DNA of 24,591 nucleotides from the NCBI GenBank assembly GCA_019323135.1, contig JAHWHT010000005.1:1-24591 (forward strand), in the 5' to 3' direction. Source of the stretch: Candidatus Woesearchaeota archaeon (GTDB taxonomy: Archaea; Nanobdellota; Nanobdellia; Woesearchaeales; ARS49). The notes beneath the pieces were generated by a model. The model was given only the letters and a program-made list of their open reading frames with translations, was not told the origin of the DNA and did not search any database. The position numbers were made by a program, and so were the translations under genes. The stretch's first letter is position 1; every line of letters begins with the position of its first letter. Below are positions 13,774-20,957 of the stretch, one piece after another.

Positions 13774-14748
13774 TTAAAGTTTAGAAGCAAGATTAGCTGC
13801 TCCTAACAAGCCCGCATCTGCATTTAAGACAACATAAACAGGTATGCTCTTTAACAAAGGCTTCATCTTTGACTTATCTTCAAAAGACTTCTTGAACACT
13901 GCAGATTTTAAACGACCTGCAACAAGCCTAGTCAAAGAACCGACCAAGAACACACCGCCAGTAGTCTTAGCAGTCAAAGCAAGATTGCCTGCTTCAGAAG
14001 CATAAAATGAAACAAACATGTCCACTGCCTTTTTACAAGCAGGATCTCTTGAAGCTTCTTTCACAATAACAATGTGCTTATCTTTTTTCTTGAGAAGTTG
14101 CTGAGTCTTTGCAGATTTTTTGAACTTATTAGTCTCAACAAGAAATTGATATATGCGATACAATCCTTCTTTAGAAACCAAAGACTCTGCATCAACAATA
14201 CCTTTCTTACGCTTGATAAATTTTTTTAATTCCCACTCCAACTCATTTCTTGCAGCAAAATCAACATGACCGCCTTCAGAAGGAATGACAAACTCATCAT
14301 TGCCAATCCAGGCAATAATGGCCTCTCCAAGACCGGTGCTTGCTCCCAAAACTGCTTTTGAGCTGAGCTTTATAGGCTTGCCAGTCTTGACAAGTTTTAA
14401 ATCAGTTTTTTTCAAAACCTCAATACCAAAAGCAATGCTCTCATAATCATTGATAACAGTGACTTTTTTTATTCCAAACATCTTATTGATTTTTGCAGCA
14501 TCAATAGACCAAGGAACATTAGTCATCTTACAAATATTATCATGACACGGGCCTGCTGAAGCAAAACACGCTGCTTTAGGAATCACCTTAGCAACTGCTA
14601 AAAAGTTCTTAAGCATACCATAAAAATTCTTGAACTTCTTGGTATCATAAGTCTCATAAGCCAACTGCTTAAAATTACCATTCTTGTAATCAAACACTGC
14701 AAGTGTTGATTTAGTGCCGCCAATTCTTCCTGCAAGTACTAAACTCAT
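13774..14748 (-). CDS. glk: Glucokinase-family sugar kinase (Glk, PF02685-like) with altered phosphate motif
   Basis: The 324-residue product has the Glk fold signature. It shows ASAGPCHDNICKMTN near 64, INDYESIAFGI near 99 with the catalytic Asp, TGLGEAIIAW near 138 and SEGGHVDFAARNELEWEL near 158. The phosphate-1 loop reads AGRIGGTK, with Arg where the family has Asp (GDIGGT). LGASTGLG and LVGSLTR also depart from the usual LGPGTGLG and GG turns. It may be active on glucose, have another substrate, or be a weakened kinase. The start overlaps the rtcB stop by 4 nt (ATGA), so it is translationally coupled to rtcB and likely in its operon, with no obvious functional link. Confidence 0.75.
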   Translation of the reverse strand: MSLVLAGRIGGTKSTLAVFDYKNGNFKQLAYETYDTKKFKNFYGMLKNFLAVAKVIPKAACFASAGPCHDNICKMTNVPWSIDAAKINKMFGIKKVTVINDYESIAFGIEVLKKTDLKLVKTGKPIKLSSKAVLGASTGLGEAIIAWIGNDEFVIPSEGGHVDFAARNELEWELKKFIKRKKGIVDAESLVSKEGLYRIYQFLVETNKFKKSAKTQQLLKKKDKHIVIVKEASRDPACKKAVDMFVSFYASEAGNLALTAKTTGGVFLVGSLTRLVAGRLKSAVFKKSFEDKSKMKPLLKSIPVYVVLNADAGLLGAANLASKL

Positions 14749-16178
14749 CCTTTCATCACCCCAATAGGTATTAGTCTAACAATTTTCTTAGCAAGACCTA
14801 GATCATCAGAAACACGGATAACCTCATCAATGTCTTTGTAGACTTGAGGAGACTCTTCTGCAAGACCTTTCCATGAACCTGCCTTGACCTCAATGTCTTT
14901 TTTTGCTAATTGTCTTTTCACGTCTTCACCACGATAGTGTTTAATTGCCCATGCCCTGGATGCAACTCTTCCAGCACCATGTGCTGTAGAACCCCAAGAA
15001 ATCTCTTCTGCTTTTTTTGTTCCAACTAACAAATAGGAAGCAGTGCCCATACTTCCAGGGATAATAACTGGCTGACCCACTTTTCTGTAAACCTCTGGAA
15101 TCTCAATTCTTCCAGGACCAAAAGACCTAGTAGCGCCTTTTCTATGGATACACAATTGCTTTTTTTCTCCATCAACAATGTGTTCTTCAAACTTTGCAAT
15201 ATTATGACAAACATCATAAACCATATCCATGCCATCAGATGTTCCTAAAACTTTTTTGAAAGAGTCTCTCACCCAGTGCGCAATCAACTGACGATTAACA
15301 AAAGCAAAATTACAGGCGCAAGCCATTGCTTGATAATATTTCTTACCTAAATCAGATTTTATTGGAGCATTGATTAACTCCCTATCTGGTAAATCCTTGT
15401 GTCCATACTTATCTTCCATCAATCGAATATAATCAGAAGCAATCTGGTGGCCCAGACCTCTTGAGCCGCAGTGAATCATAACAGCTATCTGCCCTTTTTT
15501 CTCAAAACCAAAAGTCTTTGCAATTTCTTTATCATAAATTTCGTCAACTGCTTGAAGCTCTAGGAAATGATTGCCGGCACCTAATGTACCTGCCTGAGGA
15601 AGACCTCTACTAATTGCTCTTGCTGAAACAGCAGAAGGATCTGCACCATCTAGGCAGCCATTTTCTTCTGTTCTTTGTAAATCATCTTCAGTGGCATAAC
15701 CGTTTTCCAGAGCCCACTTGCTTCCTTTTTTTAGCAAATCAAACAACTCTTCTTTTGAGAGTTTTGTCTGTCCGCCTTTGCCAACGCCAGGCGGAACTGC
15801 CTGAGATAAAGCGTCTAATAATTCTTTACGCTTTTCATGAATTTGATCTGCTGTGAAGTCTGTTCTTAATAAGCGGACTCCGCAGTTTATGTCATAACCC
15901 ACGCCGCCAGGACTGATTATTCCTTCTTCCATGTCAAAAGCAGCAACACCGCCAATAGAAAAACCATAACCCTGATGAGCATCAGGCATAACATAAGAAG
16001 CCTTTTGGATACCTTTTAGGCAAGCAACGTTTCTTGCTTGTTCAAGAGTTTTATCTTCTTTAATCTTGTTCATTAATGCTTCAGAAGCGTAAATAATAGC
16101 TGAGACTAGCATCTTACCCGACTTAGGAATCTCCCAAATATTCTCAGATTTCTGATTAATCGCTATTTCGTCCCCCAT
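14745..16178 (-). CDS. rtcB: tRNA-splicing ligase RtcB
   Basis: The enzyme joins 2',3'-cyclic-phosphate and 5'-OH RNA ends using GTP and Mn2+, the step that seals archaeal tRNA exons. The 477-residue product is full length and carries no intein. The metal and active-site residues are present: Asp96 and Cys99 in GYDINCGVR, His204 in GAGNHFLEL, His236 in IHCGSRGLGHQ, His325 in CHNIA, and the guanylylated His400 in STAHGAGR. A minus-strand TATA box (about 16198-16208) is centred about 25 nt before the ATG, giving a leaderless mRNA separate from archease, which lies 35 nt upstream. glk follows with a 4-nt overlap. The two-intron tRNA at 275 is a natural substrate. Confidence 0.97.
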   Translation of the reverse strand: MGDEIAINQKSENIWEIPKSGKMLVSAIIYASEALMNKIKEDKTLEQARNVACLKGIQKASYVMPDAHQGYGFSIGGVAAFDMEEGIISPGGVGYDINCGVRLLRTDFTADQIHEKRKELLDALSQAVPPGVGKGGQTKLSKEELFDLLKKGSKWALENGYATEDDLQRTEENGCLDGADPSAVSARAISRGLPQAGTLGAGNHFLELQAVDEIYDKEIAKTFGFEKKGQIAVMIHCGSRGLGHQIASDYIRLMEDKYGHKDLPDRELINAPIKSDLGKKYYQAMACACNFAFVNRQLIAHWVRDSFKKVLGTSDGMDMVYDVCHNIAKFEEHIVDGEKKQLCIHRKGATRSFGPGRIEIPEVYRKVGQPVIIPGSMGTASYLLVGTKKAEEISWGSTAHGAGRVASRAWAIKHYRGEDVKRQLAKKDIEVKAGSWKGLAEESPQVYKDIDEVIRVSDDLGLAKKIVRLIPIGVMKG

Positions 16179-16197
16179 AACTGTAAGTCGTATAATG

Positions 16198-16208
16198 CTA
16201 TTTAAAAA
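16198..16208 (-). promoter_or_regulatory. TATA box of rtcB
   Basis: TTTTTAAATAG on the minus strand sits about 25 nt before the rtcB ATG, within the 35-nt gap to archease. Confidence 0.5.
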
Positions 16209-16213
16209 ACTTT

Positions 16214-16624
16214 CTACAAATCAACAACAACCTGCACATATTTATCTGTGATTTCCATTTCTGCATAGGTCATTGCTTTGACAGAACCGATGTGCTCTTG
16301 TTCTCCTATAGAATCGCCTAGAACTATTGCGTTTATTTCAAAACCATCTGCGGTTTTCTGAATCTTTATTTCTTCAATCTTTTTTGGTATAAATGCGTCA
16401 ATATCTAGTAATGCTAGAAACTCTTCAAGCCAATTGTATAGCAGGGCTTTTTCATCCTTGCCTTTAAGATGAACTTTCTTTTTTATCTTTGCCTTGACAT
16501 GTTCAAGATCAAACATAAAAGAAAACATGGCTAATACTGCATTGCCAAACTGTTCTTCAAGATCTTTTCCATACGCGCGGAACTTTCCATCAGCAGTGTG
16601 CTCTAGAATATCAAATTTTTTCAT
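16214..16624 (-). CDS. Archease, activator of RtcB
   Basis: Archease lets RtcB turn over repeatedly and broadens its nucleotide use. The 136-residue product has the N-terminal motif FDILEHTADGKFRAYGKDLEE with the metal-binding Asp, a LLYNWLEEFLALLD helix near 63, and the C-terminal KAMTYAEMEI...VVVDL stretch. The usual His after the KA-x-TY motif is Ala here. It lies one base after the stop codon of the 99-codon gene and just before rtcB on the same strand, which matches the common archease/RtcB pairing. Confidence 0.93.
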   Translation of the reverse strand: MKKFDILEHTADGKFRAYGKDLEEQFGNAVLAMFSFMFDLEHVKAKIKKKVHLKGKDEKALLYNWLEEFLALLDIDAFIPKKIEEIKIQKTADGFEINAIVLGDSIGEQEHIGSVKAMTYAEMEITDKYVQVVVDL

Positions 16625-16625
16625 T

Positions 16626-16925
16626 TTAAAAAAACTCTATCTGCGGAATTTCTTCATCTTCCTCTGTTTCTGGTTTTGGTTCTGTGTCATCATCGCCAGA
16701 ATCAGGAGTGTCAAACATGCTTGCAAATGCATTATTTGAGACCGGCTCTTCAGGTATACTTTCCTGCGGACTCTGGCCTAAGTCAGGAGAGGGGTCATCA
16801 AAGATATTTCTGGATGGTGCATTGGTGTAGACCTCATCAGAATGCCCTACAATACTCTGAAGCATGCGTATCGCTTTTTTAATCTCAGAATGCGAATCTT
16901 GTGAAGTATCTATGGTTATCTTCAT
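16626..16925 (-). CDS. Small acidic, largely disordered protein of unknown function
   Basis: The 99-residue product begins with a compact motif (MKITIDTSQDSHSEIKKAI, then RMLQSIVG), probably strand-helix. A Pro/Ser/Asp/Glu-rich stretch without structure follows, with a short AFASMFD element near 67, and the chain ends in PQIEFF. This pattern of folded N-terminus, acidic linker and aromatic C-terminal peptide looks conserved in design, but I cannot name a family. The TATA box at 16949-16956 is 27 nt before the ATG, so the mRNA is probably leaderless. Archease starts one base after its stop codon, so this is the first gene of an archease operon. A binding-adaptor role is speculation. Confidence 0.7.
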   Translation of the reverse strand: MKITIDTSQDSHSEIKKAIRMLQSIVGHSDEVYTNAPSRNIFDDPSPDLGQSPQESIPEEPVSNNAFASMFDTPDSGDDDTEPKPETEEDEEIPQIEFF

Positions 16926-16948
16926 AAGAGTAAAAATAAAGAATAGAG

Positions 16949-16956
16949 TATAAATA
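16949..16956 (-). promoter_or_regulatory. TATA box of the 99-codon gene / archease operon
   Basis: TATTTATA on the minus strand is centred 27 nt before the ATG at 16925. Confidence 0.5.
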
Positions 16957-16970
16957 TTTTTCTATGATTC

Positions 16971-17408
16971 TTACTCATAAACTGGTGGTTTGCCATTTAT
17001 GTTCAGAACAATATCATGCAATAAACTTTCTGCATTTGCCAAATCTACTAGGTTTGGTTCTGTTCCTTCTTGAAGCGCACGGATAGCTTTTGCAGATTTA
17101 TCTAAAACCACATCTAAACCGCCTGCAGGCCTCTCAGGTAACACCTTATCCAGTATAAACTGCGCATTATACAAATTCCAAGCATTACGGTTATCAAACA
17201 ATCCTTGTTCTGCAGATTCTAGAAATGTCCAGGCTTCTGCAAGACCGCAAAGTTCTGCTTCCTGCATCTTTGCATCTGAATCTAGTCTATAGCGCTGTAC
17301 AAAAAAATATGCTGCAGTAAGCTGTTCAGCAACAGCTGGATAGCGCTCTTGAATCTTTTCATCACTTATATCTGGAAATGGATCCTTTATATTTGATGTA
17401 TCATTCAT
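16971..17408 (-). CDS. Helical protein of unknown function
   Basis: The 145-residue product has no signal peptide or membrane segment. It appears mostly alpha-helical, with Ala/Leu/Glu-rich stretches (for example CGLAEAWTFLESAEQGL), like a helical-repeat or helical-bundle protein. No family is recognised. GGGGGGAG lies 6 nt before the ATG, so this gene has a short leader with a strong ribosome binding site, unlike most first genes here. A TATA box (TTTTTAAATC, 17447-17456) precedes it and coincides with the T-tract behind the radical SAM gene. Confidence 0.65.
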   Translation of the reverse strand: MNDTSNIKDPFPDISDEKIQERYPAVAEQLTAAYFFVQRYRLDSDAKMQEAELCGLAEAWTFLESAEQGLFDNRNAWNLYNAQFILDKVLPERPAGGLDVVLDKSAKAIRALQEGTEPNLVDLANAESLLHDIVLNINGKPPVYE

Positions 17409-17446
17409 ATTTAACTCCCCCCACTAACTGTCTGTAAATAATGGTG

Positions 17447-17472
17447 ATTTAAAAAGTTTTTGTCACAAAAAC
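17447..17472 (-). terminator. Hairpin plus T-tract after the radical SAM gene, overlapping a TATA box
   Basis: On the minus strand GTTTTTG-TGA-CAAAAAC (17472-17456) is followed by CTTTTTAAATC. The loop TGA is the stop codon of the radical SAM gene. The T-tract resembles an intrinsic terminator and at the same time forms the TATA box of the 145-codon gene. Confidence 0.4.
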
Positions 17473-18593
17473 TGAATATCCACTTCTAGAGCGTCCCAAG
17501 TAGGGTATTCTTCAATTATTGCAGGAACCAGTTTTAACTGCTTTATTTCGTCTTTTAATTCATCAACAACAGCAATAGAAGTGAGTAGTCTTGGTTTAAG
17601 TGAATCTATGTGAAGAGCAGCGGCGGGAATGCTTAACTGCTTTTGAAGCTTTGTCTTTGCTTTTTTTAGTTTTTCAATGAATTTCTTGGTGTTTATGCTT
17701 TCAACCTGCAGGCCATAACCAAAATCAGGTTTTAATTCTGGCAGATATATTGCACCTCTTACTAAAGTTCCTTCTTTTGTGATGAAGTCTGTCTTTAAAG
17801 CTACGTTTAATGCTCTTCGCTTTATTCTTCTAGCAAGTTGAGCCTTATCTTTTGTGGTTGTTGTACAGTAATGGATATTTAGTTTAGTTTTCTTTAGATA
17901 GTTTAGAATTTCTTTTGCAAGTGTTTCAGAACCTTTGACACCATAAGATAGTTTATTTTTGGGCTTGAAACCTTTTTCAACAAGCTGGTTAACATTTGTG
18001 TCTGAAATCTCTAATTCATTTAGGTTTAGAAAGTCTACTTTGTCTTTTATGAAGTCTATTAACTTTTTTGTTTCTCTTTTTTTGCCAGGGATGACTGGAA
18101 TCTCTACGCCAACATCCCACTTGAACTTTTTTGCTAGTTCTATCTTTTTCCATTCACTCTGCTTGTCAAGCATGGGGTGAAATCTTATCTCGTCTAATCC
18201 TGCTTTATGAAGCTGATTTAGTGTTTTTTCTGTGACAAGATTAAGCGGGGTGTATAAGTGAATGTGAAATGATTTTCCAAATTTCTTTTTCAGGAGTTTA
18301 ATGTATTTTATTGTTCTGTCAAGCTTAACTAGAGGATCTCCGCCAGTTATTCCTGCACCTTTTGCATTTGTGAGTTCTGCTTCTTTTATGGTGTCTTTCG
18401 GAGTTGTAATTTTCCACTCGTTTGCGTATATCACATCTTTGCCGCTTTTTTGCTCAGAAACAGGGCAATAGAAACAATTGTTGGGACATAACCCTGTTAT
18501 GAACAGTACCAGCTTTTGACCTTTTACACAATAAGCACAGCCTTTTGGGAGCTTGCCTTTTTTCCAGGAATAAAAACTAGTCTTAATCATCAA
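17463..18593 (-). CDS. Radical SAM protein (COG2108-like, uncharacterised)
   Basis: The 376-residue product has the radical SAM cluster motif CPNNCFYC near residues 36-43, preceded by another Cys pair (GCAYC near 18-22) that could bind a metal. GITGGDPL near 80 corresponds to the SAM-binding GGE motif, and FHIHLYTPL and DEIRFHPM lie near 109 and 135. The order of these blocks resembles the archaeal COG2108 group, whose reaction is unknown to me. The start overlaps the tatD stop by 4 nt, so the two are translationally coupled. A hairpin and T-tract close the unit. Confidence 0.8.
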   Translation of the reverse strand: MMIKTSFYSWKKGKLPKGCAYCVKGQKLVLFITGLCPNNCFYCPVSEQKSGKDVIYANEWKITTPKDTIKEAELTNAKGAGITGGDPLVKLDRTIKYIKLLKKKFGKSFHIHLYTPLNLVTEKTLNQLHKAGLDEIRFHPMLDKQSEWKKIELAKKFKWDVGVEIPVIPGKKRETKKLIDFIKDKVDFLNLNELEISDTNVNQLVEKGFKPKNKLSYGVKGSETLAKEILNYLKKTKLNIHYCTTTTKDKAQLARRIKRRALNVALKTDFITKEGTLVRGAIYLPELKPDFGYGLQVESINTKKFIEKLKKAKTKLQKQLSIPAAALHIDSLKPRLLTSIAVVDELKDEIKQLKLVPAIIEEYPTWDALEVDIQFL

Positions 18594-19381
18594 AACATCC
18601 TCTGATAATTAAGAAAAACAGAATCTGCAGTCTCTTCAACATTAAACTTTTTTATCTTAGCAATCTGCTTTATGCTTTCCAGAACATTCATTGGCTCATT
18701 TCGCTGAAACTTAACAGGACTAAGCCAGGGAGCATCGGTCTCTGTCAATAATTGATTTATGTTGACTAATGAAACCAATGTTTCAAAGTGCTGAAGTCTT
18801 GTGATGACTGCAGGAACACTAAAAGACCAGCCATTATCTGCAGCTCTTTTCATCAAGGTCTTTCGCCCTCCAAAAGAATGGAGAATGACTTTTTTTAATT
18901 TAGATGATTCAAGCATCTCAACACACTCTAATTCTGCATTTCTAGTGTGAACAACAATTGGTTTTTTTAGTTTTTCAGCACAATCAATAACTTTCTGGAA
19001 ATTAATCTTCTGCTGTTTTTCATGATCTTTTAGATATTTGAAATCCATGCCGCACTCGCCGATTCCCATAATCTCTTTCTTTTTTGAGAGAATGAACTTT
19101 AACTCTTCATCAACATCAAAAGGTTCTGCCTGTCTTGTAAGACCTACTTCGTCTAATTCATCTATTTTTATGTTTAAAGCGTCTATTGGGTATATTCCTA
19201 AGGTGCATTTTACTACATCATATTTTTTTGCAAGCTCTAGAACTTCCCTATTAGTCGGAACATTAACTCCAGAAGTAATGATTACCTTAACACCTGCATC
19301 TTTTGCTCTCTGGACCACTTCATCACGATCTTCATTGAACTTTTCGTGATTAAGGTGGCAATGTACATCTACTAGATTCAT
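18590..19381 (-). CDS. tatD: TatD-family metal-dependent hydrolase (nuclease)
   Basis: The 263-residue product has the TatD metal ligands in order: VDVHCHL at 4-10, GIGECGMDF near 106, VVHTRN near 141, ILHSFGG near 165 and TETDAPW near 213. Family members act as 3'-5' exonucleases or hydrolases with two metal ions; the substrate here is unknown. The TATA box (19404-19411) is centred 26-27 nt before the ATG and overlaps the 3' end of the deoxyhypusine synthase gene, so the transcript is probably leaderless. The downstream radical SAM gene overlaps by 4 nt. Confidence 0.92.
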   Translation of the reverse strand: MNLVDVHCHLNHEKFNEDRDEVVQRAKDAGVKVIITSGVNVPTNREVLELAKKYDVVKCTLGIYPIDALNIKIDELDEVGLTRQAEPFDVDEELKFILSKKKEIMGIGECGMDFKYLKDHEKQQKINFQKVIDCAEKLKKPIVVHTRNAELECVEMLESSKLKKVILHSFGGRKTLMKRAADNGWSFSVPAVITRLQHFETLVSLVNINQLLTETDAPWLSPVKFQRNEPMNVLESIKQIAKIKKFNVEETADSVFLNYQRMF

Positions 19382-19403
19382 GACTGGTTAAATTAGAATT
19401 ATT

Positions 19404-19411
19404 TATTTAAA
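19404..19411 (-). promoter_or_regulatory. TATA box of tatD within the end of the deoxyhypusine synthase gene
   Basis: TTTAAATA on the minus strand lies over the stop codon of the upstream gene (19407) and is centred 26-27 nt before the tatD ATG. Confidence 0.5.
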
Positions 19412-20324
19412 TCTTGTCTTTTACATCTGCCCAAATCAAAGGCAGAGCGATTGTAGCATCACAATAAACATCGATGTATTTGCCTTGTTCTTTCATCTTG
19501 CCCCAAGAAACTCCTTCTTTTAGCTCTGCTCCAGAAGAACCGCCGCCTTGCGGAGTGTCTGTGCTGATTTGAACACCATATTCTGCGCCTTTGCTGAACT
19601 GCATAGACTGCTGGATGAAATTCTTAGGGAGACCGCCGCATACGTATATCACACCGTTCTTTTTGCTGTCCCAAGCAATACTGATAATTTCTTTCATATC
19701 TTCAAACACTGGAAGATCAAACTTCTTACCTTCTGCCTGTCTGCCCCAAATCATCAAGCCAATGCCTGAGTCTGCAATACCTGGACAGAAGATTGGAATT
19801 TTCTTTTGTGAACAGGTTTTTAAGATTGAAGTATTGTCTTCTGGCAAAAGTTCTCCTAATTTCCACAAGAATTCTTTTATGTTTTTTGTCTTGCTTAATT
19901 CTTCAAAATTTTCCTTGAAGAAATCCTCCATCTTCTCATAAACTTCATTTTTTAAGAAAGAATCATATATTCTGTCAATGCCTTCTTTATGCAGTTTAGC
20001 ATCATCTGCCTTAGGACATCCCTGGAAATGATTAAATCCTAGAGCCTCAAAAGTATCATGAGTAATATTAGCACCAGTTGTCACAAAAACATCAATTTTA
20101 CCTGATTTTAATAGATCTACAAGGATATTTTTCATGCCGCCAGGAACCATTGCTCCAGCAAGACCTAGAAATACCTTACATTCCTTGTCTGAGAGCATCT
20201 CCTTCATGATTACTGAGGCTTTAGCAATCCTTCCAGCACCCATAACACCAGAACCAGCCATCTGATTAACTAGCTCAGAGGCCTTCATTCCCTTGGAAAT
20301 GCTAATATGATTCACTGGTTTCAT
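19407..20324 (-). CDS. dys: Deoxyhypusine synthase
   Basis: The enzyme transfers the aminobutyl group of spermidine to a lysine of aIF5A, with NAD, the first step of hypusine formation. The 305-residue product has FLGLAGAMVPGGMKNI near 53, VTTGANITHD near 81, CPGIADSGIG near 180, GAEYGVQISTDTPQGGGSSGAEL near 246 and SWGK near 274, which contains the catalytic lysine. The frame is open to an ATG at 20441, but the ATG at 20324 is chosen because the TATA box at 20347-20354 is centred 26 nt before it and the extra 39 residues lack family character. The resulting length is near that of archaeal homologues. Confidence 0.93.
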   Translation of the reverse strand: MKPVNHISISKGMKASELVNQMAGSGVMGAGRIAKASVIMKEMLSDKECKVFLGLAGAMVPGGMKNILVDLLKSGKIDVFVTTGANITHDTFEALGFNHFQGCPKADDAKLHKEGIDRIYDSFLKNEVYEKMEDFFKENFEELSKTKNIKEFLWKLGELLPEDNTSILKTCSQKKIPIFCPGIADSGIGLMIWGRQAEGKKFDLPVFEDMKEIISIAWDSKKNGVIYVCGGLPKNFIQQSMQFSKGAEYGVQISTDTPQGGGSSGAELKEGVSWGKMKEQGKYIDVYCDATIALPLIWADVKDKI

Positions 20325-20346
20325 AGACGATAACAAACTAAGGGCC

Positions 20347-20354
20347 TTTATAAA
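20347..20354 (-). promoter_or_regulatory. TATA box of dys
   Basis: TTTATAAA on the minus strand is centred 26 nt before the ATG at 20324. It lies inside the longer open frame, which is strong evidence that the longer start is wrong. Confidence 0.55.
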
Positions 20355-20411
20355 AGTGCTGGTTGGAATAACTAGATTGAAGAGGTTATGACCCTCGAGT
20401 AATGAAGAAGC

Positions 20412-20480
20412 GAAAACTTTAAATATTCGCACTTGATTCAAAGAATAAAGCCTTTAAAATAATAAGGCAAAATCAAGGTG
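20412..20480 (+). promoter_or_regulatory. Promoter and ribosome binding site of the 20486 gene
   Basis: CTTTAAATAT near 20417-20426 is a TATA candidate, flanked by the 5-bp inverted repeat GCGAA/TTCGC. AAGGTGG at about 20474-20480 lies 5 nt before the ATG. A second TATA-like CTTTAAAATA near 20453-20462 would start RNA inside the ribosome binding site and is less likely. Confidence 0.35.
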
Positions 20481-20485
20481 GTAAA

Positions 20486-20893
20486 ATGACAATAGCAGGA
20501 ATACAATTCGACAAAATCGTTGTTGACAGAACAGACACGCCAAAAGGCAAAATGAGTGTCAAGAATAACATTCTAATCCAAGACTTAGAGAAAAAAGACT
20601 TTTCAGTAGGACAAGCAAAACAGTTCATGCTGTTATACAAATTTGAATTTACAGCAGAGTATGAACCAAAAATTGCAAAAATAGTGCTTAATGGAACAGT
20701 AACATCAATAGAAAAAGAAGATAAAATTGATGAACTGGTAAAGGCATGGAAAAAAGACAAAAAATTGCCAAAAGAAATAATGACTCCATTGCTGAACAAC
20801 ATACTAAGTAAAAGCAATGTTGAAGCATTAATCTTAGCAAGAGAAGTCGGACTTCCACCACCAATCCAATTACCAAGAGTCACAGTAAAATAA
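20486..20893 (+). CDS. Conserved small archaeal protein of unknown function
   Basis: The 135-residue product looks like a beta-strand domain (about 1-72) built as alternating hydrophobic strands (IAGIQFDKIVVDR, KNNILIQDLE, MLLYKFEFTAEYEPKIAKIVLNGTV). A helical segment (KIDELVKAWKKDKKLPKEIM) and a tail with LPPPIQLPRV follow. The overall pattern seems common in DPANN and related archaea; a resemblance to SecB-like folds is only a guess. A ribosome binding site AAGGTGG lies 5 nt before the ATG. cdc48 follows after 64 nt on the same strand, which suggests joint transcription. Confidence 0.7.
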   Translation: MTIAGIQFDKIVVDRTDTPKGKMSVKNNILIQDLEKKDFSVGQAKQFMLLYKFEFTAEYEPKIAKIVLNGTVTSIEKEDKIDELVKAWKKDKKLPKEIMTPLLNNILSKSNVEALILAREVGLPPPIQLPRVTVK

Positions 20894-20957
20894 GGTTGGA
20901 CTTAAAGGCTTTCTAACTGTAGGAGAACAAACTAGCTGGGAGAATAAGGCAAAAAAA

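Noticed and set aside
14745..16178. Intein in RtcB
   Set aside because: RtcB often hosts inteins, but this copy has normal length and continuous motifs; CDC48 likewise.
16626..16660. PCNA-binding PIP box at the end of the 99-codon protein
   Set aside because: PQIEFF lacks the required spacing of Gln, the hydrophobic residue and the two aromatics.
20325..20441. Longer start of deoxyhypusine synthase
   Set aside because: The promoter TATA box lies inside this stretch and the extra residues have no family similarity.
20355..20470. C/D box small RNA in the spacer upstream of the 20486 gene
   Set aside because: Only one loose C-like box and no matching D box in order; the short hairpins are explained by chance in AT-rich sequence.
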